Below are positions 14,231 to 21,567 of a DNA stretch of 21,581 bases, piece after piece. Source of the DNA: an uncultured Clostridia bacterium (GTDB lineage Bacteria > Bacillota > Clostridia > UBA1381); assembly GCA_934462945.1 (NCBI GenBank), contig CAKSJF010000042.1, forward strand, positions 1 to 21,581. Direction: 5' to 3'. Position 1 is the first letter of the stretch; each line of letters opens with the position of its first letter. Made by a program: the position numbers and the translations under genes. The notes under the pieces are model-generated. The model worked only from the letters and a program-made list of their open reading frames with translations. It ran no database searches and was not told where the DNA came from.

Positions 14231-16753
14231 ATGAAAATTAGTTTTTCAACTTTGGCATGTCCCAAATATTCTTGGGCAGATATCTATTCCATGGCAAAGG
14301 ATTTAGGCTTTGACGGAATCGAGATCCGCGGTCTGGGAGAGGACATTTTTTCTGTTAAGGCGCGTCCTTTTACCGATCAGGAACTTCCGAAAACGATCGC
14401 AACCCTAAAGCGGTTAGGATTGGAGATTCCGTGCCTATCGACCGGAATTGCTGTGAAGGACAAGGCGCAGTCCGAGGAGTGTTTTTATGAAATCCAGGCA
14501 TACTGCACGCTGGCAAAAAAACTCGGAACTCCGTATATCCGTGTGCTGGGAGATTTAACGCCTGCACCGGAGGAGGAAGTGGACGATCATTATGTGGCAG
14601 AGCAGTTAAAACAATATATACCAACCGCCAGGGAATGCGGCGTGACGCTTTTGGTGGAAACGAACGGTGTTTATGCAGACACGGCAAGGCTTCGCCGTCT
14701 GTTAGACAGCATCGGAGACGAGCATGTGGCGGCGCTATGGGATATGCACCATCCGTTCCGCTATTTTGGTGAATCGGCAAAGGACACCATTCAGAATTTA
14801 GGTACATATATTAAGTATGTTCATGTCAAGGACAGTGTAATGGTGGATGGAAAGCCGTCCTACCGGATGCTGGGCGAGGGCGATCTGCCGGTTTCGGATA
14901 TGCTTAACGAGCTGAAAACCTACGGCTATTCGGGATATGTTTCCTTAGAGTGGGTGAAAAGATGGGCAAAAGATTTAAGCGATGCCGGTATTGTGTTCCC
15001 GCAGTTTGCAAACTACATGAAAAAATACCGGATTCATCACAAGCATGCGCTCCAGGATAATAACCGGAAAACCGGAAAATATGTCTGGCCGAAAGAGCGA
15101 CTGATTGATTATACTTTTCCGGACGTTCTGGATCGGATTTGCGAGGAATTTCCGAACCAGTATGCGTTCCGCTATACCGAGCTGGATTATACGCGCACCT
15201 ATCCGGAGTTCCGGGCGGACGTTGACCGTTTTGCACGCGCTTTGATTGCCATGGGAGTTAAGCGCGGCGATCATGTTGCCATCTGGGCAACCAATGTCCC
15301 GGCATGGTATCTCACATTCTGGGCAACCACCAAAATCGGTGCAGTGTTGGTAACGGTCAATACTGCATATAAAATTCATGAGGCAGAATATCTGCTCCGT
15401 CAGTCGGACACACATACGCTGGTGATGATTGACGGATATAAGGATTCTAACTATATAGAAATTATCCAAAAGCTTTGTCCGGAGCTTTCGGAGTGCGATC
15501 CGGGCGAATTGGTTTCGGAAAAGCTGCCGGTTCTGAAAAATGTCATTACCGTAGATTCCAAACAGCCTGGCTGCTACACCTGGGAAGAAGCAAATGCCTT
15601 TGCAGAACAGACGCCGGTTTCCGAACTGGAACGGCGCAGAGCGCAGATCGACAAAAATGATGTCTGCAACATGCAGTATACTTCCGGCACAACCGGATTT
15701 CCAAAGGGCGTTATGCTGACACACTATAATGTGGTAAACAACGGCAAGGCAATCGGTGACTGTATGGATTTGTCCACTGCGGACAAGATGATGATTCAGG
15801 TTCCGATGTTCCATTGCTTTGGTATGGTACTTGCGATGACTGCGTCTGTAACGCACGGAGTCACGATGTCGCCGATCACGGCATTTTCCCCCAGAAAGGG
15901 ACTTGCCTGCATTAACAAGGAGAAAATCACCTGTTTCCACGGCGTACCAACCATGTTTATTGCAATGATGAACCATCCGGACTTTGAAACAACCGATTTT
16001 TCGCACATGAGAACCGGCATTATGGCAGGCTCGCCCTGCCCGATCAAGGCGATGCAGGATGTTGTGGAGAAAATGCACATGTCAGAAATCTGCATCACCT
16101 ATGGTCAGACCGAGGCTTCCCCGGCAACGACCATGAGCAAAACCACCGATTCGCTGGAAACACGCGTCAACACAGTCGGCGGTCCGATTTTCGGCGTTGA
16201 GTGTAAAATTGTCGACCCGGAAACGTATGAGGATCTGCCGGATAATGTGGACGGCGAGTTTGTGGCGCGCGGTTACAATATTATGAAAGGCTATTACAAA
16301 ATGCCCGAGGCAACAGCGGCTGCCATAGATTCTGAGGGCTGGCTGCACACAGGCGATCTTGCGCGCAGACTGCCGGACGGTAACTTCAAAATTACCGGCA
16401 GAATCAAGGATATGATCATCCGCGGCGGTGAAAATATTTATCCAAAGGAAATTGAGGACTTTATCTATACGCATCCAAAGGTAAAGGATGTGCAGGTAAT
16501 CGGTGTGCCGGACAAGGCTTACGGCGAGGAGATTATGGCTTGCATCATCCTGAAAGACGGGGAGGAGAGCAGCGAGGAGGAAATGAAGCAGTATGTCATG
16601 GATCACATGGCAAAGCATAAGGTTCCGCGCTATATCGATTTCGTTTCGGAATTTCCTATGAATGCGGCTGGAAAGATTTTAAAATATAAAATGCGTGAGG
16701 ATGCAACAGAAAAATTAAAGCTCCAGGACGCAAAAAGTATTGTTACGGCATAA
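14231..16753 (+). CDS. Fusion: xylose-isomerase-like TIM barrel + AMP-forming acyl-CoA synthetase
   Basis: One uninterrupted frame of 840 residues. Residues 1 to about 270 are an AP_endonuc_2/sugar-phosphate isomerase-epimerase TIM barrel (start MKISFSTLACPKYSW; related in type to IolE, IolH or hydroxypyruvate isomerase). Its expected metal ligands are all present: Glu143 (LLVET), Asp171 (WDMHH), His198 (YVHVKD) and Glu240 (SLEW), with GEGD at 215-218. A basic linker (about 264-290) leads into an ANL-family ligase: P-loop YTSGTTGFPKG (483-493), YGQTEASP (624-631), TGD (707-709), GRIKDMIIRGGENIYPKEIE (723-742) and catalytic Lys815 in GKILKYKMR. The ligase half resembles medium/long-chain fatty acyl-CoA ligases of the FadD/YngI type. 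It should activate a carboxylic acid with ATP and CoA. Substrates of both halves are unknown; the barrel may make or sense a sugar-derived acid used by the ligase. AAGGAG is 9 nt from the ATG, and the gene stands alone. Confidence 0.88.
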   Translation: MKISFSTLACPKYSWADIYSMAKDLGFDGIEIRGLGEDIFSVKARPFTDQELPKTIATLKRLGLEIPCLSTGIAVKDKAQSEECFYEIQAYCTLAKKLGTPYIRVLGDLTPAPEEEVDDHYVAEQLKQYIPTARECGVTLLVETNGVYADTARLRRLLDSIGDEHVAALWDMHHPFRYFGESAKDTIQNLGTYIKYVHVKDSVMVDGKPSYRMLGEGDLPVSDMLNELKTYGYSGYVSLEWVKRWAKDLSDAGIVFPQFANYMKKYRIHHKHALQDNNRKTGKYVWPKERLIDYTFPDVLDRICEEFPNQYAFRYTELDYTRTYPEFRADVDRFARALIAMGVKRGDHVAIWATNVPAWYLTFWATTKIGAVLVTVNTAYKIHEAEYLLRQSDTHTLVMIDGYKDSNYIEIIQKLCPELSECDPGELVSEKLPVLKNVITVDSKQPGCYTWEEANAFAEQTPVSELERRRAQIDKNDVCNMQYTSGTTGFPKGVMLTHYNVVNNGKAIGDCMDLSTADKMMIQVPMFHCFGMVLAMTASVTHGVTMSPITAFSPRKGLACINKEKITCFHGVPTMFIAMMNHPDFETTDFSHMRTGIMAGSPCPIKAMQDVVEKMHMSEICITYGQTEASPATTMSKTTDSLETRVNTVGGPIFGVECKIVDPETYEDLPDNVDGEFVARGYNIMKGYYKMPEATAAAIDSEGWLHTGDLARRLPDGNFKITGRIKDMIIRGGENIYPKEIEDFIYTHPKVKDVQVIGVPDKAYGEEIMACIILKDGEESSEEEMKQYVMDHMAKHKVPRYIDFVSEFPMNAAGKILKYKMREDATEKLKLQDAKSIVTA

Positions 16754-16782
16754 AATGTCATGAAAATGTAACATTCAGCCTC

Positions 16783-16824
16783 TTGCAAAGCGTTCCAAAA
16801 TCCGATATAATAGGTATATACCTA
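16783..16824 (+). promoter_or_regulatory. nrdR promoter with palindromic operator-like site
   Basis: -35 TTGCAA (16783-16788), 17-bp spacer, -10 TATAAT (16806-16811). A perfect 14-bp palindrome, TAGGTATATACCTA, begins at the last base of the -10 and covers the likely start point (16811-16824). This placement is typical of a repressor operator. It does not match the NrdR-box consensus as I know it. Confidence 0.75.
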
Positions 16825-16845
16825 ATAACAGGGGATGTGGAAAAA

Positions 16846-17301
16846 ATGAAATGCCCATATTGCGGTTACGGAGAGAATAAAGTAATTGATTCCCGTCCGA
16901 CTGATGATGCTTCTGCCATTCGCCGTCGGAGAGAATGCTTAAAATGCCAGAAACGGTTTACCACTTATGAAACGCTGGAGACAATTTCGCTTGCGGTTAT
17001 TAAGCTGGATCATTCCCGGCAGGCGTTCGACCGGCAGAAAATTCTGCGCGGTTTAATCCGTGCCTGTGAAAAGCGTCCGGTATCACTTCCGACTATGGAA
17101 AAAATTGTGGACGATATTGAGAGTGAATTATATCAGACGATGGAAAAGGAAGTCACCAGTACCGAAATCGGAGAAAAGGTGATGGAGCGGTTAAAGGAAA
17201 TTGACGAGGTTGCATATGTGCGTTTCGCATCGGTGCATAAACGTTTTTCCGATATTGAAACCTTTATGGAGGAGCTGAAAAAGCTGCTCAAAACAAAGTA
17301 A
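16846..17301 (+). CDS. nrdR: Transcriptional repressor NrdR
   Basis: Start at ATG 16846: the protein then begins MKCPYCGYGENKVIDSRP, as nearly all NrdR do; earlier in-frame starts fall in the promoter. 151 residues. N-terminal zinc ribbon with Cys3, Cys6, Cys31 and Cys34, and the RRRRECLKC DNA-binding segment; then an ATP-cone (about 46-136) containing VIKLDHSRQAFDRQKILRG, which binds ATP/dATP. NrdR represses ribonucleotide reductase genes when dATP is high. No nrd genes lie in the window. AGGGGATG serves as RBS about 10 nt upstream. A short hairpin follows the stop, then mnmE. Confidence 0.96.
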   Translation: MKCPYCGYGENKVIDSRPTDDASAIRRRRECLKCQKRFTTYETLETISLAVIKLDHSRQAFDRQKILRGLIRACEKRPVSLPTMEKIVDDIESELYQTMEKEVTSTEIGEKVMERLKEIDEVAYVRFASVHKRFSDIETFMEELKKLLKTK

Positions 17302-17307
17302 GATTCC

Positions 17308-17336
17308 GGGGATGTCAGGGTACATCCCCTTTCTTT
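17308..17336 (+). terminator. Hairpin between nrdR and mnmE (terminator or attenuator)
   Basis: An 8-bp GC-rich stem (17308-17315 with 17322-17329) with a 6-nt loop, followed by TTTCTTTT. It lies 7 nt past the nrdR stop and 20 nt before mnmE. No separate mnmE promoter is visible in the 54-bp gap, so read-through probably feeds mnmE at a reduced level. Confidence 0.7.
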
Positions 17337-17355
17337 TGTGAGAGGATGAGGTAGA

Positions 17356-18717
17356 ATGAATACAAATGAAACCATTGCAGCAATTGCAACACCGCCGGGT
17401 GTGGGCGGAATTGCAGTCATTCGGGTGAGCGGAGCGGATGCTGTGGCAATTTCCGACCGTGTTTTTTGCGGTGCAAAAAAACTTTCCGATGTGCCGACCC
17501 ACACGGTTCATTATGGCTTTATCGTGAATGAAAAAGGGGAAAAGGTAGATGAAGTGCTGGTTTCGGTTATGCTTGCACCGAAAACCTTTACCCGTGAAGA
17601 TGTTGTGGAGATCAGCACGCACGGCGGAATCCGGATTTCCCGGGCGGTGCTTTCGGCGTTGCTGTCTGCCGGGGCGCGGTTAGCAGAGCCGGGCGAGTTT
17701 ACCAAGCGTGCCTTTTTGAACGGAAGAATCGATCTTTCGCAGGCAGAGGCTGTGATCGATTTGATTCAGTCCGAAACAGAACTTGCCGGGAAAAATGCGC
17801 TTTCGCAGGCAGAGGGAACACTTTTTAGAAGCATTGAGGACATCCGGCAGAGGCTTTTGCATTTAGCGGCGTCTATGCAGGTGGTGATTGATTATCCGGA
17901 TGAGGATTTAGAGGACATGACGGTGGAGGAAATGATCGCGGAAGCGGCAGAATGCCGCGAAAGTGTGCAAAAGCTGCTTGCAACAGCAGAAAGCGGAAAG
18001 GTGCTCCGGGAGGGAATCCGGACGGCGATTGTCGGTCAGCCAAATGTCGGCAAGTCCTCGCTTTTGAATTGTTTAGCCAAGGAGGATCGTGCAATTGTCA
18101 CCGATATTGCAGGAACTACCCGGGATGTGATTGAGGAGCGTGTGAATCTGGACGGCATACTGCTGCGGCTTTTTGATACGGCAGGAATCCGGGAAACTGA
18201 GGACACGGTGGAGAAAATCGGTGTGGAGCGTTCGCGCCGGTCGATTCTGGAGGCAGACCTGGTACTGCTGATTTTGGATGCGGAGCGCGGAATCACACCG
18301 GAGGATGAAAAACTGCTTGCAGAAACCTCCGGACAAAACCGGATTCTGCTTTTAAATAAAACGGATGCGTTCTGCTCCGGGATTACAAGCATTCAGGGAG
18401 AACCTGTGCTGCATATCTCGGCAAAGACCGGCGGCGGTGCGGATGCGCTGGCAGCGGAAATTAAAAAACGCTTTCAGCTGGGAGAGATCGGGCAGTCCAA
18501 TGCTCCGATTATTACGAATCTGCGCCATCAGCAGGCACTTTTCCGCTGCTGTGAAAGCCTGGATCGGATGATTTCTGCTCTTTCCGGCGGTGTTCCGTCC
18601 GATCTGACCACAATTGATCTGAACGATGCGATCAGTGCGCTGGGTGAAATCAGCGGCGCATCGGTTTCGGAGGATTTGGTTTCTGCAATTTTTCATCAAT
18701 TTTGCGTCGGAAAATAG
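17356..18717 (+). CDS. mnmE: tRNA uridine-5-carboxymethylaminomethyl(34) synthesis GTPase
   Basis: 453 residues. MnmE works with MnmG to modify U34 in the wobble position of several tRNAs. N-terminal tetrahydrofolate-binding domain (start TIAAIATPPGVGGIAVIRVSG; EPGEFTKRAFLNGRIDLSQAEAV region at 111-133), a helical domain split around an inserted G domain, and C-terminal FCVGK with the conserved Cys450. G motifs: G1 GQPNVGKSS (227-235), G2 AGTTRD (252-257), G3 DTAGIRE (274-280), G4 NKTD (334-337), G5 SAKTG (355-359). Start at ATG 17356, with GAGG just upstream. In many Bacillota it sits with mnmG, jag and yidC near the origin; here it follows nrdR and mnmG is not beside it. An AT-rich hairpin followed by a long T-run (18736-18768) is a weak terminator candidate after the stop. 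Confidence 0.96.
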   Translation: MNTNETIAAIATPPGVGGIAVIRVSGADAVAISDRVFCGAKKLSDVPTHTVHYGFIVNEKGEKVDEVLVSVMLAPKTFTREDVVEISTHGGIRISRAVLSALLSAGARLAEPGEFTKRAFLNGRIDLSQAEAVIDLIQSETELAGKNALSQAEGTLFRSIEDIRQRLLHLAASMQVVIDYPDEDLEDMTVEEMIAEAAECRESVQKLLATAESGKVLREGIRTAIVGQPNVGKSSLLNCLAKEDRAIVTDIAGTTRDVIEERVNLDGILLRLFDTAGIRETEDTVEKIGVERSRRSILEADLVLLILDAERGITPEDEKLLAETSGQNRILLLNKTDAFCSGITSIQGEPVLHISAKTGGGADALAAEIKKRFQLGEIGQSNAPIITNLRHQQALFRCCESLDRMISALSGGVPSDLTTIDLNDAISALGEISGASVSEDLVSAIFHQFCVGK

Positions 18718-18777
18718 TATTTTCATGCATGTTGATTGTATATTTATACAAAAATAAGATTTTTTTTGCAAAAAGGC

Positions 18778-18806
18778 TTGCATTCTGAGAAAAAATTTGG
18801 TATGAT
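18778..18806 (+). promoter_or_regulatory. Promoter of the polar amino acid ABC operon
   Basis: -35 TTGCAT (18778-18783), 17-bp spacer, -10 TATGAT (18801-18806). The leader to the permease is about 32 nt with AGGGGAG before the start; no room for a riboswitch or T-box. Confidence 0.8.
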
Positions 18807-18844
18807 GTAGAGTATTGAAAGAATAAAAAGGGGAGTTTGTTGAA

Positions 18845-19531
18845 ATGAATTGGATCAATACACTTGTTTTTGAATTCAACAGAACCTTTATCACCGGCGA
18901 CCGGTGGAAAATGTTTGCGGACGGTGTGAAAGTGACGCTGACGCTTTCCCTGTTCTCGGTTTTGCTCGGTCTTGCAATCGGAATTTTGCTTGCGCTTGGC
19001 AAGCTTTGCAAATTCAAGCCGATTAAGTGGTTCTGCAATCTTTATATCGATGTCATCCGCGGTACGCCGACTATGGTGCAGCTTTTGATTATTTACTTTA
19101 TTTTCTTTGCATCAGTGGCAATTGACCGGCGGATTGTGGCGATTATTGCATTTGGTATTAATTCCAGCGCTTATGTGGCAGAGATCATCCGCGGCGGAAT
19201 CCTTTCGGTCAATCCGGGGCAGACAGAAGCCGGGCGGTCGCTGGGGTTAAACGGTACACAGACGATGGTGCATATTGTAATGCCGCAGGCAATTAAAAAT
19301 ATTCTGCCGGCGCTCGGAAATGAATTTATCGTTTTGGTCAAAGAGACGGCGGTGATCGGTTATATTGCAAAAATTGACTTAACAGCCGCGGCGCTTTCTG
19401 TACAGGCAAAAACCTATAGCTATGTGATGCCGCTTTTGTCGGTTGCGGTCATTTACTATGTCATTATCAAAATTCTGACGATTCTTCTGCACCGGCTGGA
19501 AAACAGACTGCGTGCGTCGGATGTTCGTTAA
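18845..19531 (+). CDS. Polar amino acid ABC transporter permease (HisM/GlnP family)
   Basis: 228 residues with about five hydrophobic segments; His/Glu/Gln/Arg/opine permease type. Hallmarks are DGVKVTLTLSLFSVLLGLAIG at the start, YIDVIRGTPTMVQLLIIYF in the middle, and the ATPase-coupling EAA loop EAGRSLGLNGTQTMVHIVMP (about 128-147) followed by AIKNILPALGNEFIVLVKETA. It forms a homodimer or heterodimer in the membrane and pairs with the ATPase gene 15 bp downstream. With only one permease in the operon, a homodimer is likely. The exact amino acid cannot be read from this gene, so no symbol is given. Confidence 0.93.
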   Translation: MNWINTLVFEFNRTFITGDRWKMFADGVKVTLTLSLFSVLLGLAIGILLALGKLCKFKPIKWFCNLYIDVIRGTPTMVQLLIIYFIFFASVAIDRRIVAIIAFGINSSAYVAEIIRGGILSVNPGQTEAGRSLGLNGTQTMVHIVMPQAIKNILPALGNEFIVLVKETAVIGYIAKIDLTAAALSVQAKTYSYVMPLLSVAVIYYVIIKILTILLHRLENRLRASDVR

Positions 19532-19546
19532 AAAGGAGAAGGTCTT

Positions 19547-20269
19547 ATGATCAAAGTAAAGAATTTACACAAAAGCTTTGGCAGTCTCCAGGTGTTAAAG
19601 GGGATTGACGAGCATATCAAAAAGGGCGAAAAGGTCGTTGTGATCGGTCCGTCCGGCAGCGGAAAAAGTACGTTTTTACGCTGTCTGAATCTTTTGGAAA
19701 CGCCAACCGAGGGCGAAATTTTTATTGATGATGAAAAAATTAACGATCCGAAAGTGGATGTGAACCACATCCGGGAGAAGATGGGAATGGTGTTTCAGCA
19801 GTTTAACCTGTTTCCACATCTGACGATTATGGATAATATCGTGTTAGCGCCGATGAAAGTGAAAAAAATGTCGCGCGCAGACGCGGAGAAAAAGGCGGAG
19901 GAGCTTTTGAAAACAGTCGGATTGTATGATAAAAAGGACGCATATCCGGCACAGCTGTCCGGCGGTCAACAGCAGAGAATTGCGATTGCAAGGGCACTGG
20001 CAATGGATCCGGAAATTATGCTTTTTGACGAACCTACCTCAGCGCTCGACCCGGAAATGGTCGGAGAGGTTTTAGGGGTTATGAAAAAGCTTGCGGACGA
20101 CGGTATGACCATGGTTGTGGTAACGCACGAAATGGGATTTGCGCGTGAGGTTGCATCCAGAGTTCTCTTTATGGATCAGGGTGTGATTATGGAGCAGGGG
20201 ACACCGGAGGAGCTTTTCGGCAATCCGCAGAACGACAGAACCAAGGAATTTTTAAGCAAGGTTCTTTAA
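19547..20269 (+). CDS. glnQ: Polar amino acid ABC transporter ATPase (GlnQ-like)
   Basis: 240 residues, the normal length for GlnQ/HisP. Walker A GPSGSGKST (34-42), Q-loop MVFQQFNLFPHLT (81-93), signature LSGGQ (137-141), Walker B IMLFDEP with Asp161 and Glu162, the D-loop SALDPE, and switch His194 in VVTHEMGFAREV. These match the amino acid class of ABC ATPases. AAAGGAGAAGG lies just before the ATG. It is followed by a small GC hairpin and then the binding-protein gene. The symbol reflects family, not proven glutamine specificity. Confidence 0.94.
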   Translation: MIKVKNLHKSFGSLQVLKGIDEHIKKGEKVVVIGPSGSGKSTFLRCLNLLETPTEGEIFIDDEKINDPKVDVNHIREKMGMVFQQFNLFPHLTIMDNIVLAPMKVKKMSRADAEKKAEELLKTVGLYDKKDAYPAQLSGGQQQRIAIARALAMDPEIMLFDEPTSALDPEMVGEVLGVMKKLADDGMTMVVVTHEMGFAREVASRVLFMDQGVIMEQGTPEELFGNPQNDRTKEFLSKVL

Positions 20270-20280
20270 TTTTTGTAAAT

Positions 20281-20296
20281 ACCCCCGTTTCGGGGT
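20281..20296 (+). other. Small GC stem-loop before the binding-protein gene
   Basis: A 5-bp stem, ACCCC (20281-20285) with GGGGT (20292-20296), with a shifted CCCCG/CGGGG pairing also possible. It is followed by a loose T-rich tract, not a clean U-run. It sits in the 63-bp gap within the operon and may be a leaky terminator or an mRNA-stability element. Confidence 0.5.
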
Positions 20297-20332
20297 GTTG
20301 ATATTTTAACAAATTTTCAGGAGGATAAAATT

Positions 20333-21151
20333 ATGAAAAAGAGTATGAAAAAAGCACTTAGCCTTGCAGTAGCTGCAATTTTAGCAATGGGTATGCTTTC
20401 CGGCTGCGGAGATAAGAACACAGGAAATGACGCAGACACAGCAGCATCCGGCGCACCGGCAGCAGGTGACAAGATTGTAATGGGAACAAACGCAGAGTTC
20501 CCGCCGTTTGAATTTGTTGCAGATTCCGGAGAGGGTTTGGTAGATAAGTTTGACGGTATCGACGTTGCAATTGCAAAGAAGATTGCAGAAAATATGGGCA
20601 AAGAGCTGACCATTGAGGATATGCAGTTTGAGGGTCTGATCGCATCGGTTCAGTCCGGTAAGATCGACATGGCAATTGCAGGTATGACTGCAACGGATGA
20701 GAGAAAGGAAAGCGTTGATTTCAGCGACACCTACTTTGTTGCAGAGCAGATTATGGTTGTTCCGGAGAATTCCGATATTACAAAGGCTGAAGATCTGAAA
20801 AACGGAAAAACAGTCGGCGTTGTTTTAGGATATACCGGTGACGGCGTTGTAACAGACGATCTGCAAATCCCGGAGGATAAAATCTTAAGAGTCAGCCGCG
20901 GTATCGACGCTGTACAGGAAGTGAAAAACGGCAAGCTGGACGCAGCAGTAATCGACTCTGCAACCGGTATTGCATTAGCAAAGGAAAACGGCTTAAAGAC
21001 AGTAGAAGATAAGGACGCGTTCGCATCTGAAGAATATGCAATCGCAGTAAAGAAAGGCAACACAGAATTACTGGATGCAATCAATAAGACTCTTGCTGAA
21101 ATGAAAGAAAGCGGAGAAATTGATCAGTTGGCTGTAAAGTATAACGGCTAA
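20333..21151 (+). CDS. Polar amino acid ABC transporter substrate-binding lipoprotein
   Basis: 272 residues. N-terminus MKKSMKKALSLAVAAILAMGM followed by the lipobox LSGC with lipidated Cys25, then a low-complexity Ala/Gly/Asp linker (about 26-45). The mature part is SBP family 3: NAEFPPFEF, FDGIDVAIAKKIAENMGKEL, and DMAIAGMTATDERKESVDFSDTYF, where the Arg binds the amino acid alpha-carboxylate and the later Asp its amine in this family. The second lobe starts near DLKNGKTVGVVLGYTGD. It feeds the permease and ATPase encoded just upstream; gene order is permease-ATPase-binding protein. AGGAGG (20319-20324) is 8 nt from the ATG, a strong RBS fitting a highly made protein. Substrate (Gln, Glu, Arg, His or Cys type) is not resolved. 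Confidence 0.93.
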   Translation: MKKSMKKALSLAVAAILAMGMLSGCGDKNTGNDADTAASGAPAAGDKIVMGTNAEFPPFEFVADSGEGLVDKFDGIDVAIAKKIAENMGKELTIEDMQFEGLIASVQSGKIDMAIAGMTATDERKESVDFSDTYFVAEQIMVVPENSDITKAEDLKNGKTVGVVLGYTGDGVVTDDLQIPEDKILRVSRGIDAVQEVKNGKLDAAVIDSATGIALAKENGLKTVEDKDAFASEEYAIAVKKGNTELLDAINKTLAEMKESGEIDQLAVKYNG

Positions 21152-21182
21152 AATAAGTTCGTTGTTTTGTAGTATGCAGCTT

Positions 21183-21215
21183 AGGAGACATGGAACGTTT
21201 CTATGTCTCCTTTTT
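21183..21215. terminator. Terminator of the polar amino acid operon, shared with the small minus-strand gene
   Basis: A 9-bp perfect stem (21183-21191 with 21203-21211), extended inward by 4 more pairs around a 3-nt loop, ends in five T on the plus strand (21211-21215), with another T-run soon after. On the minus strand the stop codon of the 44-aa gene (21201-21203) lies inside the hairpin. Confidence 0.85.
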
Positions 21216-21335
21216 GTTTTCTTGTTTTAGAGAATTTTTTATGTTCTGAAATTTGGCATTTAAGGAGTCCCATTCTTTTTTAAATTCTGGATTTCGCATT
21301 TGTTGATTTAATGTTTCTCTAAAATTTTTGCCCAT
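21201..21335 (-). CDS. Small protein, 44 aa, resembling the N-terminal segment of HigA/XRE-type antitoxins
   Basis: The ATG at 21335 has AGAGGGTG about 8 nt upstream and a near-consensus promoter at 21369-21397, so I take it as a real gene despite its size. It begins MGKNFRETLNQQMRNPEFKK and is charged, with no membrane segment. The pattern LNxQxxNPEFKKEWDSL is like the leader helix that precedes the helix-turn-helix in many HigA/XRE-type antitoxins and small regulators, but here the frame stops after 44 residues and no helix-turn-helix follows. No toxin gene lies upstream inside the window. It may be a truncated antitoxin, a stand-alone small protein, or one partner of a pair beyond the right edge. 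The family link is from pattern memory and is weak. Confidence 0.6.
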   Translation of the reverse strand: MGKNFRETLNQQMRNPEFKKEWDSLNAKFQNIKNSLKQENKKET

Positions 21336-21368
21336 AGAAATCACCCTCTTGTTTTTTTCTGTAATTAT

Positions 21369-21397
21369 ATTATACCCGTGAAAAGAAATACAGTCAA
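21369..21397 (-). promoter_or_regulatory. Promoter of the 44-aa gene
   Basis: On the minus strand: -35 TTGACT (21392-21397), 17-bp spacer, -10 TATAAT (21369-21374). This is among the best promoter matches in the window. It places the start near 21362, about 27 nt before the ATG. Confidence 0.8.
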
Positions 21398-21434
21398 TAG
21401 GATTATATAAAGTTTGTTATGGAAAGCCGAGTGG

Positions 21435-21486
21435 GACAATCCCTCAGTCGGCACAAGCCGACAGCTCCCTTTGCTCAAGGGAGCCT
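21435..21486 (+). repeat. Double-hairpin interspersed repeat element, copy 1
   Basis: Two adjacent hairpins: GTCGGC/GCCGAC with an ACAA loop (21447-21452 with 21457-21462), and GCTCCCTT/AAGGGAGC with a 5-nt loop (21464-21471 with 21477-21484), then CCTTTT. The motif CAATCCCTCAGTC...CAGCTCCC...GGGAGCC resembles a repeat I associate with many Oscillospirales-type gut genomes. It is non-coding, and the second hairpin could also act as a terminator. Confidence 0.7.
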
Positions 21487-21567
21487 TTTGTAAGTGCAAT
21501 TTTTCTTTGTAGTAGGCTTACATTCATATAAATTCTTTTATTAAAACTAAAAATCTGCGTACACTTT

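Noticed and set aside
14975..16078. A 367-codon open frame on the minus strand
   Set aside because: It lies wholly antisense to the acyl-CoA synthetase domain, has no RBS or promoter, and its translation is Cys/His-rich with no family pattern. It is a shadow of the plus-strand codon bias.
16811..16824. Calling the nrdR palindrome a definite NrdR box
   Set aside because: It does not match the ACACWATATWTTGTGT-type consensus I know, so I report it only as an unassigned operator-like site.
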